Source: Polaribacter sp. Hel1_33_78 (lineage in GTDB: Bacteria; Bacteroidota; Bacteroidia; Flavobacteriales; Flavobacteriaceae). Taken from it: 64,000 bases of DNA. The notes beneath the pieces are model-generated. The model searched no databases. It saw nothing but the letters and a program-made list of their open reading frames with translations, and was not told the DNA's origin. Positions 8,866 through 16,256 of this stretch are shown here, in pieces. Where the stretch lies: contig NZ_LT629794.1 in assembly GCF_900106075.1 (NCBI RefSeq), positions 2,811,501 to 2,875,500 on the forward strand. The letters are read 5' to 3'. Made by a program: the position numbers and the translations under genes. Within the stretch, counting starts at the first letter, position 1; each line of letters opens with the position of its first letter.

Positions 8866-10004
8866 ATTCTTGCTATTGCTTCTTTAATTATTTCTGAAGT
8901 TACACATAACGAAAAACGTATATACCCTTCTCCTTGGCTGCCAAAAACAGTTCCTGGAGTTATAAAAATATCTTTATCGTATAAAATTGCATCTGTAACT
9001 ACTGTAGATTTTTGCCCTTCTGGGATTTTTGCCCAAACAAATAACCCTGTTGAATTTGTATCGTAAGTAGCGTTTAATTTATCTGCTAATTGCCAAACTA
9101 AATTTCTACGTTCTTCATATATTCTATTTTGAGCTAAAAACCAATCATCAGATAATTGAAGGGCTTCTATGGCTCCTTTTTGAATTCCGTAAAACATCCC
9201 AGAATCCATATTACTTTTTACTTTTAAAATCTCATTAATGAAAGTTACATTTCCTAAAACCATACCAACTCTCCAGCCAGCCATATTAAAAGTTTTGCTT
9301 AACGAATTTAATTCTAAAGCAATATCTTTTGCGCCTTCAACTTCTAAAATACTAATAGGATTGTCATTTAAAATAAAACTATAGGGATTATCATTTATAA
9401 TTAAAATCTGATGTTTTTTACCAAAAGCGACTAACTTTTCAAAGGTCTCTATCGTTGCATTTGTTCCTGTTGGCATATGGGGATAATTCACCCACATAAT
9501 TTTCACCTCTGTTAAATCTTGACTTTCTAATTCCTCAAAATTTGGCTGCCAATTATTTTCGTCACATAAATTATAAAAAAGAGGCTCTGCACCTACTAAT
9601 TTTGTAACAGAAGTGTAGGTAGGGTATCCAGGATTGGGAATTAACACTTTATCTCCTTCATTTAAAAAAGCCATAGAAATATGCATGATTCCTTCTTTGC
9701 TTCCCATTAAAGGCAACACCTCATTTTCTGGATTAACAGCTACACTAAACTTATTTTTATAAAACTCAGCAATTGCATTTCTTAATTCTGGTAAACCCTG
9801 ATATGATTGATATTTATGCGCACTCACATCATTCAAGCTTCCTTGAATAGCCTCTAAAACTTGCACCGGTGGTTGTAAATCGGGTGAACCAATTCCCATA
9901 TTTATAATTGGTTTTCCAGCAGCGACTAACCCCCTAACTTCTCTCAATTTTTTAGAGAAATAGTATTCTTGCACTGTTTCTAATCTTTTAGCTGGTTTAA
10001 TCAT
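8862..10004 (-). CDS. PLP-dependent aminotransferase of the aromatic operon
   Basis: A 380-residue class I/II (fold-type I) aminotransferase. MGIGSPDLQPP near residue 37, NPGYPTY near 123 and the PLP-lysine motif LNSLSKTFNMAGWRVGM (Lys about 239) are clear. Sitting between pheA and tyrA it most likely transaminates phenylpyruvate and 4-hydroxyphenylpyruvate, or prephenate; the exact substrate is inference. It overlaps both neighbours by four bases, so the three genes are translationally coupled. Confidence 0.9.
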   Translation of the reverse strand: MIKPAKRLETVQEYYFSKKLREVRGLVAAGKPIINMGIGSPDLQPPVQVLEAIQGSLNDVSAHKYQSYQGLPELRNAIAEFYKNKFSVAVNPENEVLPLMGSKEGIMHISMAFLNEGDKVLIPNPGYPTYTSVTKLVGAEPLFYNLCDENNWQPNFEELESQDLTEVKIMWVNYPHMPTGTNATIETFEKLVAFGKKHQILIINDNPYSFILNDNPISILEVEGAKDIALELNSLSKTFNMAGWRVGMVLGNVTFINEILKVKSNMDSGMFYGIQKGAIEALQLSDDWFLAQNRIYEERRNLVWQLADKLNATYDTNSTGLFVWAKIPEGQKSTVVTDAILYDKDIFITPGTVFGSQGEGYIRFSLCVTSEIIKEAIARI

Positions 10005-10828
10005 TTTCTACCATTTTTATAGGCTCCTAAAATTTTGAATTCTTCTGCCATTATTTCAATAATTTTTACTGCTTTTTGATATTCTTCGTATTCATCAAAA
10101 GTTACATCTACAAAAAATGAATATTTCCAAGGCTTCTCTATCACCGGCAGTGACTGTATTTTCGTTAAGTTCATTTTACAATCGCTCAAAACGTTTAAAA
10201 TTGCTGCTAAACCTCCTCTTTTATGGTTTAATTGAAATTTTAATGAAGATTTATTAATTTGATCAATTCCATTACTTGGCTCATGTGTTTGCACGATGAC
10301 GAATCTTGTAGCATTATCTTTTATGGTTTGAATTTCATCCTCTATTATTTCTAAGTCAAAAATTTCTGCGGCAATTTTTGGCGCAATTGCTGCAATACCC
10401 TCTAAAGTTCCTTTTGCAATTCTTTTCGCAACTTCTGCCGTATCTACATCTTCTACTAGCTTAATATGAGGATGTTTTTTAAAAAACTCCTTACATTGTA
10501 ACAATGCCATTGGATGCGACCAAACTTCTTTAATATCTTTTATCTGCTGACCTGGTAATGCCATTAAATGATGGTGAATATTTAAATACTCTTCACCTAC
10601 AATATGCAAATTATTACTATCTATTAGCGCATAATTTGGTATAATCGAACCTGCAATTGTATTCTCTAAAGCCATTACTCCATACGTTGCAGAACCATCT
10701 AATAAACTATCTACCAATACATCAAAAGACATGCATTCTTTTAATTGAACTGCTGTTCCGTAAAAGTCGCGTGCAACTTTATGGTGATTTGAGCCTTCTG
10801 CTCCTTGTATTGCAATAATTTTGTTCAT
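10001..10828 (-). CDS. pheA: Prephenate dehydratase
   Basis: The 275-residue protein has a prephenate dehydratase domain (about 1-180) with the catalytic TRF motif in DNATRFVIV, and a C-terminal ACT domain (about 190-272). It converts prephenate to phenylpyruvate. The ACT domain usually carries an ESRP motif that binds phenylalanine; here the corresponding sequence is KIQSLPV, so binding may differ. It is the first structural gene of the operon and follows the attenuator terminator by about 10 bases, which places the terminator directly in front of its start. Confidence 0.94.
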   Translation of the reverse strand: MNKIIAIQGAEGSNHHKVARDFYGTAVQLKECMSFDVLVDSLLDGSATYGVMALENTIAGSIIPNYALIDSNNLHIVGEEYLNIHHHLMALPGQQIKDIKEVWSHPMALLQCKEFFKKHPHIKLVEDVDTAEVAKRIAKGTLEGIAAIAPKIAAEIFDLEIIEDEIQTIKDNATRFVIVQTHEPSNGIDQINKSSLKFQLNHKRGGLAAILNVLSDCKMNLTKIQSLPVIEKPWKYSFFVDVTFDEYEEYQKAVKIIEIMAEEFKILGAYKNGRK

Positions 10829-10835
10829 TTATATC

Positions 10836-10910
10836 AAAAAAAAAGTCTCGAATTAAATTCGAGACTTTATATTATGTGAATGTTTCTTAACAACATGATA
10901 CAAAGTCTCT
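10836..10910 (-). promoter_or_regulatory. Phe/Tyr attenuator: terminator and antiterminator
   Basis: On the minus strand, segment B (10856-10868, AAAGTCTCGAATT) and segment C (10842-10854, AATTCGAGACTTT) form a perfect 13-bp hairpin followed by a T run ending at 10836, a strong intrinsic terminator. Upstream segment A (within 10901-10910, GAGACTTT) is complementary to the first eight bases of B, so A:B pairing would prevent B:C. Segment A lies inside the last codons of the Phe/Tyr leader peptide. Ribosome stalling in the aromatic codons would leave A free (read-through); completion of translation would cover A (termination). Confidence 0.85.
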
Positions 10911-10967
10911 TCTTTTATTGTAAAAATAAAAGTATACATAGAAACGAGTAAAATTGTTGTTTAACAT
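10887..10967 (-). CDS. Phe/Tyr-rich leader peptide of the aromatic operon
   Basis: A 26-codon frame from ATG 10967 to TAA 10887. Its middle reads F-T-R-F-Y-V-Y-F-Y-F-Y, so 9 of the 11 residues from Phe6 to Tyr16 are bracketed by and mostly composed of Phe and Tyr. It is followed by a basic stretch (NKRRD) and ends SCC. The start is preceded by AGAGAA in the transcript and lies about 20 bases after the predicted transcription start. The aromatic run, the stop codon placement and the downstream attenuator match the architecture of classical pheL/trpL leaders. It was too short for normal gene calling. Confidence 0.85.
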   Translation of the reverse strand: MLNNNFTRFYVYFYFYNKRRDFVSCC

Positions 10968-10991
10968 TTTGTTCTCTAATGATTGAAAGAA

Positions 10992-11022
10992 CAAATCTAG
11001 AGATTATATTGGGATATACAAA
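10992..11022 (-). promoter_or_regulatory. Bacteroidota-type promoter of the aromatic operon
   Basis: On the minus strand the sequence is TTTG (11019-11022), a 19-base spacer, then TAGATTTG (10992-10999). This is an exact match to the phylum's housekeeping promoter pattern TTTG-N19-TAnnTTTG. Transcription should start about 5-7 bases downstream, just before the leader peptide. Confidence 0.85.
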
Positions 11023-11312
11023 TATTATTAAAAAAGTTTACAAATTTTTATGAAATTTTCAAAATGAGTTCATTATTTTTATCAAAATTCAACTTATATT
11101 GGTTTATATTTAAATAAATGTAATACTATTTAAAGAAAAAAAAGTATCAAATAACGGTAACTTTAAAGTAGATATAAGTTGCATTGCATCTTTCTTAGCA
11201 GCTGAATACTCTTGAAACTACTTTACAATCTATAAAGAATGAGTGTGGATCGAAAGAATCTTAGAAAATTAGTTTTTGTATCTTTATCTACTTAAATTTT
11301 AAAGCGACTGAA

Positions 11313-11678
11313 TTGGAATTAAACGTATTTAATAAACCTTTAGAGAGCTGTTGCCAAAAACCAGCAACGGGTTATTTTAGAGATGGCTTTTGCAGAACAG
11401 TTTCTCATGATGTGGGCACACACACGGTTTGCGCAATTGTTACTCAAGAGTTTTTAGACTATTCTGCATCTAAAGGAAATGATTTAATGACGCCAATTCC
11501 GTATTGGAATTTTCCTGGTTTACAACCTGGTGATCAATGGTGTTTATGTATTTCTAGATGGTTACAAGCAGAAAAAGTTGGAAAAGCACCTTTGATAAAG
11601 TTAGCTGCTACACATATAAAATCGTTACAATACACAAGTTTAGAAGTTCTTGAAAAATATGCTTTCATTAAACAGTAA
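11313..11678 (+). CDS. DUF2237 family protein
   Basis: A 121-residue cytoplasmic protein with the DUF2237 signature: NVFNKPLESCC near the start, GFCRTVSHDVGTHTVCA (about 29-45), and GLQPGDQWCLCISRWLQA (about 69-86). Its function is unknown; the conserved Cys and His residues suggest metal or redox chemistry, which is speculation. The start is a TTG, chosen because homologues begin a few residues before NVFNKPLE; no ATG fits. It is directly followed by a membrane-protein gene with no gap. Confidence 0.85.
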   Translation: MELNVFNKPLESCCQKPATGYFRDGFCRTVSHDVGTHTVCAIVTQEFLDYSASKGNDLMTPIPYWNFPGLQPGDQWCLCISRWLQAEKVGKAPLIKLAATHIKSLQYTSLEVLEKYAFIKQ

Positions 11679-12113
11679 TTGACATTGGACTATTCGAAAA
11701 CTATATTACAGATTTCTCTTTTAATTGATGCCGGATTAGTTGTTCTTATTTGGATGGTACAACTTATTATTTATCCAAGTTTTACATATTACAAAATTGA
11801 AAATCTAATAAAATGGCATCAAAAATATACAACAGGAATTGCAGTCATTGTTATTCCGTTAATGCTTAGTCAGTTAATAATAGCCGTTATAGATGTTTTT
11901 CTGAATTTTAGTTGGCTATCCGCAGCTACACTATCGATTGTACTATTTCTGTGGGTTTTTACTTTTTTAAACTTTGCTCCTCTTCATTTAAAAATCACTA
12001 CTGGTGAAGTTACTAGAGAATTACTACTCCGTTTAATTCGCTTGAATTGGATTCGAACTTTTTTTTGGTCATTACTTTTCATTTTTCATATCATGATATA
12101 CATCTCTTTTTAA
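11679..12113 (+). CDS. Conserved membrane protein with four predicted spans
   Basis: About 144 residues with four hydrophobic segments (roughly 10-30, 53-75, 81-100 and 122-142). The motif YPSF after span 1 and WHQKYT before span 2 recall small integral-membrane proteins of unknown function common in Bacteroidota. The start is TTG at 11679 or 11685; both are non-ATG. It begins immediately after the DUF2237 stop, so the two genes are probably cotranscribed. No function is assigned. Confidence 0.7.
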   Translation: MTLDYSKTILQISLLIDAGLVVLIWMVQLIIYPSFTYYKIENLIKWHQKYTTGIAVIVIPLMLSQLIIAVIDVFLNFSWLSAATLSIVLFLWVFTFLNFAPLHLKITTGEVTRELLLRLIRLNWIRTFFWSLLFIFHIMIYISF

Positions 12114-12176
12114 ATCAAAAAGATACTTGGCGTTCGAAAGGAAAAATAAAGTGTACGACCTAGTATGTTAGATAAA

Positions 12177-13376
12177 TTACAAAACGAAGTTTTCAGTAAC
12201 AATTTTTTTTATTTTTTTTGTAAGTGATTTCGTAGCGTTATAACTGGTGTGTTCTAGCACAATTACAACCAAGTCATCTTCCAAATATTTTGTAAGCCCT
12301 GTGCTAAAACCGTTCCATTTACCATGATGATAAATGCTTTTTTCTCGTTTAGTATCAATTCTAAAACCGAAGCCATAGGGTACTTCTCTTCCGTAAATTG
12401 TTTCTCCTTTTGAATACATAAGCGCTAACGACTCTTTAGTTAGAAGTCTTCCTGTATTTAATCCATGAGTCCATTTAAACAAATCCTCTGCAGTAGTATA
12501 CACATTTTTGTCACCAACAATCGCGTCATTTACGGTACCTTTTATTTTTAAATGTCTCCATCCTCTATGCAGTCGGTAGCCATCTAATTGATCTTCTTTG
12601 ATACTATCATTTTCAAAACTGTATACATATGAATGTTTCATTTGTAACGGTTCAAAAATATTGCTTTTTAAAAAAGAACTAAAGGAAGTACCAGAAACTT
12701 TTTCAACAATAGAAGCTAGCACAAAATAGCCTGTATTCGAATAATCAAAATTACGGCCTGATTTAAAATATCGTTGCACATCGCTTGACTCTAAAAACGT
12801 CATCATTTCACTATTTGTAGGAGCCTTTTCTTTCAACCATTTATGCTCTGCTACCCAAAAATATTTAGGCAATCCTGCAGTATGATTTAAAAGGTTTTTA
12901 ATCGTCACATTCTTAAAAGGAAAATCTGGAAAATACCTATTGACAGTATCGGTCAGTCTCACTTTTTTACGCTCATTTAAAAGCATAATGGCGGCTGCAG
13001 TAAATTGCTTACTTACAGAAGCTAATTGAAATACGGATTCTTTTTTTAAGGGAGCTTTCTTTTTAAAATCTGCAATACCTATTTGATTGCTGTACAATAT
13101 TTTTTCATTCTTTGCCACTAATACTGCTCCATTAAAATCGTGCCTTTTATTGATGCGTTTTAATAATAAATCTAATTTATGGCGTACATTTTTTGTAAGA
13201 TTTTCAGAATAGTGTTCTATGGAAAGAGGGGGTTCCTCTTTTATTAGCGATGATAAAGGCGGTTTAGCTACTGTCAATACATTCTTCGGTGCTGTATTCT
13301 TGGCTAAGAGGAAAAACACACATGTCAAAAGCAGGAGTAATAGGGCTATTTCTTTACTATATTTTTTTAGATACAA
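12177..13376 (-). CDS. Beta-lactamase-family serine hydrolase
   Basis: The 399-residue protein has an N-terminal membrane anchor (about residues 10-26, LLLLLTCVFFLLA) and a class-C beta-lactamase/D-Ala peptidase fold. The nucleophile motif S-x-x-K is in LASVSKQF, the YxN motif is YSN (in FDYSNTGYF), and HHGKWNGF replaces the KTG triad. Such proteins act as peptidases or esterases in the periplasm; substrate is unknown and true beta-lactamase activity is unlikely to be inferable. It is monocistronic and convergent with the small membrane-protein gene. Confidence 0.85.
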   Translation of the reverse strand: MYLKKYSKEIALLLLLLTCVFFLLAKNTAPKNVLTVAKPPLSSLIKEEPPLSIEHYSENLTKNVRHKLDLLLKRINKRHDFNGAVLVAKNEKILYSNQIGIADFKKKAPLKKESVFQLASVSKQFTAAAIMLLNERKKVRLTDTVNRYFPDFPFKNVTIKNLLNHTAGLPKYFWVAEHKWLKEKAPTNSEMMTFLESSDVQRYFKSGRNFDYSNTGYFVLASIVEKVSGTSFSSFLKSNIFEPLQMKHSYVYSFENDSIKEDQLDGYRLHRGWRHLKIKGTVNDAIVGDKNVYTTAEDLFKWTHGLNTGRLLTKESLALMYSKGETIYGREVPYGFGFRIDTKREKSIYHHGKWNGFSTGLTKYLEDDLVVIVLEHTSYNATKSLTKKIKKIVTENFVL

Positions 13377-13589
13377 TTGGAGGAATTAATATTTTAACAG
13401 CAAGTTAGCAATCATTTTTGTATTTCTGAGATGCTTGCCTTAAATTTTCACCTAAAAAGTAAATTTTATGATTTTATTTAACTTTTCATAGATAAAAAAT
13501 ACTGGTATTTATGTTTGTTAAGATGTACACTTATTCATAAACTCTTTCAGTTTTTTGATTTGATCCTTGAGACTTTAAACATTCTTTGA

Positions 13590-13868
13590 AATATTTTAAA
13601 TTGTAAAAACATTGCAAATAATGATTTTATTTTAGAAAACGAATCCATAACACTTTATCCAAATCCAACTTCTAGAAACTTCTCTCTCTCTAATGAAGTT
13701 TTAGAGGTAAGTATTTATAATATTACAGGGAAACAAGTAAAAAAATACACTAAGAAAGTAGTGCAAAGCAACTCCTATTTGGTGTCCGATTTAACTACAG
13801 GTATTTATTTTGTGCGTATTAGAAAAACGAATAACCAACTATTTACAAAAAAGTTAAGTATCAATTAG
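13590..13868 (+). pseudogene. Orphan T9SS type A sorting domain (gene remnant)
   Basis: The frame is open from after a TGA at 13587 to TAG at 13866-13868 and lacks a plausible start. The translation contains SITLYPNPTSRNFSLS, then VSIYNITGKQVKKY and LTTGIYFVRI, ending KKLSIN: a textbook Por/T9SS C-terminal sorting domain. No passenger protein precedes it; the bases upstream carry stops. It is therefore the tail of a secreted or surface protein whose body was deleted. Confidence 0.8.
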
Positions 13869-14634
13869 TCTAAATTTAAACACCTAAAAAACAAAGATGA
13901 TAAACAGAGGCTGGTTAGACCTTGGAGTTTATCAATTTTTAAAAATGTTAGCCCTATGCGGATTGAATGACACCATAACAAAAAAAATCTCTTTTTATAG
14001 AAATTAAGCATTTTGCTTATTCCTATAATTCAATTATGACCGTACATTTATACTTTCTTTTTCATAGCAATTTCCCACCTCTCAACGATGTGGGTTTTTT
14101 TTGTTACATACCGAAATGAAACAAACAAAAATCTGAGATAAGGAGTTTACGAACTTAGTGATGGCTTTGTGCAGCTTAAATGAATACAGGAGTAAAAGAA
14201 TAATTAAAGTAAGTAGTGGGCCTGGCAGCAGCGAGCATAAGAACAAAGACTTTTTATTTTTATTATCTTATTTTTTAGGTTTCCATAGTACATCTCAAAA
14301 AGTAAATTGCAAGTACCTTCATACTACTTTCACAACACACTTCACTCTTGAAAGATAGTTTGCTTCTGAATTATTATCTTGTAGTACACTGCAAGTTAAA
14401 ATGTAGATTATCGCAAAACTAATATGCACCTATGCTTTGTAAATTTTTAAAAGTTGGATGACATAAATCATATTTTACAGCTATAATTCCTATTATTTTT
14501 GGTTCGAAATAAATTGCACCAATTACGAATTTTTATAAATGATAAAACTTCCACTTATCCAAATAATAAATAACGATAAGCGGAAAAAATTTTGGCATAC
14601 AATCAAGTTGTATACAATTTAAAAATCAAATCAA
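13869..14634. other. Gene-poor stretch before repeat copy A
   Basis: No convincing coding region was recognised; a 66-codon frame at 14158-14358 has no recognisable motif. The stretch holds a terminator-like hairpin (14074-14103). Bases 14401-14452 resemble 21189-21240 upstream of the second repeat copy, and the closely matching direct repeat itself begins at 14455. Confidence 0.5.
14074..14103 (+). terminator. Intrinsic terminator
   Basis: A stem of cccac (14074-14078) and gtggg (14090-14094) is followed by eight or more T. It may be the surviving terminator of the deleted T9SS gene upstream. Confidence 0.6.
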
Positions 14635-15144
14635 ATGACAGAAATAAAATACCCTAAATCATTTTCACACATAGGAATAACTGTTCCCGATATACACAAA
14701 GCTGTAGCGTTTTATCAGGATATAATGGGATGGTATGTGATAATGCCACCCTCTGCGGTAAAAAAAGAAAATGATACAGCCATTGGACAAATGTGTATTG
14801 ATGTTTTTGGAGAGAATTGGGAAGAATTCGAAATCGCGCATATGTCAACGTCTGAGGGAATTGGCATTGAGCTTTTTTCGTTCCCACATGGCAAAAAAGA
14901 AGCCCCAGAATTCAACCCTTTCAACACAGGGCTTTTCCACTTCTGTGTGCAAGACCCAGACATCGAAAATTTGACTAAAAGAATAGTAGCAGCAGGCGGC
15001 AAACAGAGAATGCCCATACGGGAATATTATCCTAATGAAAAGCCCTATAAAATGGTTTATGTGGAAGATCCATTTGGTATCGTATTTGAAATTTATACAC
15101 ATAGCTACGAATTGACATATTCATCAGGTGCATACCAGAAATAA
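14635..15144 (+). CDS. VOC (glyoxalase-fold) family protein, copy A
   Basis: A 169-residue vicinal-oxygen-chelate protein. The first half begins FSHIGITVPDIHKAVAFYQDIMGW, with a metal-ligand-type His (about 13). The second half has GLFHFCVQDPDIENL with His about 101, and ends KMVYVEDPFGIVFEIYTHSYE, with Glu about 153. The paired beta-alpha-beta-beta-beta modules and the H/H/E pattern suggest a metal-dependent lyase, isomerase or dioxygenase; the substrate cannot be read. It is followed 13 bases later by a small gene that is duplicated with it. The protein is identical to the copy at 21557. Confidence 0.88.
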   Translation: MTEIKYPKSFSHIGITVPDIHKAVAFYQDIMGWYVIMPPSAVKKENDTAIGQMCIDVFGENWEEFEIAHMSTSEGIGIELFSFPHGKKEAPEFNPFNTGLFHFCVQDPDIENLTKRIVAAGGKQRMPIREYYPNEKPYKMVYVEDPFGIVFEIYTHSYELTYSSGAYQK

Positions 15145-15157
15145 AAAACTAAAGATT

Positions 15158-15445
15158 ATGACAAAGGTTAAAGTAGATAATTACACGAAAGCAGTTCTTA
15201 CAATCATCGCTATATGTTTGACTGTTTTAACACTTAAGCAGTTTGATATAATTCCAAAAGCATATGCTAATGAGACAAAAAATAATGCAATGCCATTCAA
15301 CACAAATTATGGGTTGGTACCTATAAATGAAGATGGATCAATAACTGTTAAACTATCATCTTCAAGCGTTATAGATGTTAATATAAAAAAAGTTGACCAA
15401 TTTGCATTTAGATTTTGCACAGTTCCTGTAGAAATTGAAGACTAA
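15158..15445 (+). CDS. Small exported or membrane-anchored protein, copy A
   Basis: A 95-residue protein starting MTKVKVDNYTK, with one hydrophobic segment (about residues 10-28, AVLTIIAICLTVLTL) and then an extracytoplasmic part of about 65 residues ending PVEIED. It resembles no family I recognise. The start at 15158 is preferred over an upstream in-frame ATG that overlaps the VOC gene. It co-occurs with the VOC gene in both repeat copies and differs from copy B by two or so residues (for example YANET here against YANEA). Confidence 0.6.
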   Translation: MTKVKVDNYTKAVLTIIAICLTVLTLKQFDIIPKAYANETKNNAMPFNTNYGLVPINEDGSITVKLSSSSVIDVNIKKVDQFAFRFCTVPVEIED

Positions 15446-15547
15446 ATACTGCAACCAACAAAGAACTAAACTAAAAAACACTTTTTTTTTATTAAAGTCG
15501 TATTTAGTAACACCAAAAAAAAATGGCCTCAGCACACTAAAAAAATC

Positions 15548-15786
15548 TTACATTTCTATAAAAGCTTTCATCTTAACAACGGCCTCCTGCATTTTAAAAT
15601 GACTGGACGGTGACGCATCCACACCTCCCTGAAATATATCTTGGGTTAATTCCCTTGATTAAAAATGGCTTGTAATTGCGGTGAAATAGCATCTTTTAAA
15701 TTAGAGTGATGCTTGCAGAGGTATAAAGCCTTTGCACATTGCAGATCTCTAATGAAAGTTGATTTTGATAAAATAGCCTTTGCCAT
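15548..15786 (-). pseudogene. DUF2779 N-terminal remnant 1 (frameshifted)
   Basis: From ATG 15786 the minus strand reads MAKAILSKSTFIRDLQCAKALYL and continues to ISPQLQAIFNQGN, then TAA at 15646. In another frame just after come GGVDASPSSHFKMQEAV and a stop at 15548. Both pieces match the order expected for the start of a DUF2779 protein (the GGVDASP block normally follows QAIFxxG by about 15 residues), so this is a decayed, internally deleted fragment. DUF2779 proteins are thought to carry a Cas4/RecB-like nuclease fold; that is family knowledge, not visible here. Confidence 0.7.
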
Positions 15787-15847
15787 AACCAACCTAATTT
15801 AAGTTACCTATGTATAAATAACATTTGTTAAAAATATTTCCTAATGT

Positions 15848-16165
15848 TTATTCAAATATCATTATCATCTTGGCACTCGACAATTTGTACTTTTGCTTTA
15901 CTGCATCAATTGCATCTTGGTAGCCTTTTGGTCCAGGACCATAACCTTCTGTTGCGCCACTTAAATATGATACAATATGTTTGTAGCCCATTTTTATTGA
16001 ACTAGCAGTTGTAGGATTATTATCCTCACTCATATTCTTATTTACATGGTCAGCTGCTTCTTGACAAATACTATTCCAGTCTCTGTATTTGTAATGTTTG
16101 ATCGCATATTCGATACAGAATAATTGTTCTTGGTAATTCCATTTGTGATCTGTTTTTTTTGTCAT
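15848..16165 (-). CDS. Hypothetical protein beside mcrC
   Basis: A 105-residue soluble, basic protein starting MTKKTDHKWNYQEQLFCIEYAIKH. It is rich in aromatic residues and ends in a short hydrophobic tail (SSAKMIMIFE). Alpha-helical character is likely, but no domain is recognised. It lies between two decayed DUF2779 starts and downstream of mcrBC on the same strand. A regulatory or accessory role in the restriction locus is possible from position alone. Confidence 0.55.
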   Translation of the reverse strand: MTKKTDHKWNYQEQLFCIEYAIKHYKYRDWNSICQEAADHVNKNMSEDNNPTTASSIKMGYKHIVSYLSGATEGYGPGPKGYQDAIDAVKQKYKLSSAKMIMIFE

Positions 16166-16174
16166 AAAAATATT

Positions 16175-16243
16175 GTTTTATTAGGTATAAGGACTTTTCG
16201 CATTGCAGACCTCTGATGAAGGTTGATTTTGAAAGGATTGGTT
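16175..16243 (-). pseudogene. DUF2779 N-terminal remnant 2
   Basis: The minus strand reads LSKSTFIRGLQCEKSLYL followed by a stop-rich sequence. It matches the same segment of remnant 1 (ILSKSTFIRDLQCAKALYL) and the N-terminus of the DUF2779 family. Only about 23 codons survive. It lies between mcrC and the 105-residue gene. Confidence 0.6.
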
Positions 16244-16256
16244 TTGTAAGTTCTAT

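Larger units (their letters stand above)
14455..15537 (+). repeat. 1.08-kb direct repeat, copy A
   Basis: This block matches 21377-22458 almost base for base with a constant offset of 6922 up to a one-base T-run difference. It starts at tggatgacataaatc and ends at gcctcagcacac. It carries a complete VOC gene and a complete small gene. Together the copies flank an McrBC restriction locus. Only a handful of substitutions were seen by eye. Confidence 0.95.

Noticed and set aside
14158..14358. 66-codon open frame upstream of repeat copy A
   Set aside because: No recognisable motif and a low-complexity, aromatic-rich translation in AT-rich DNA; probably chance.
14654..15102. Several long frames antisense to or shifted within the VOC genes (also at 21600-22024)
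   Set aside because: They are duplicated only because the VOC gene is; the VOC frame has the family motifs, so these are shadows.
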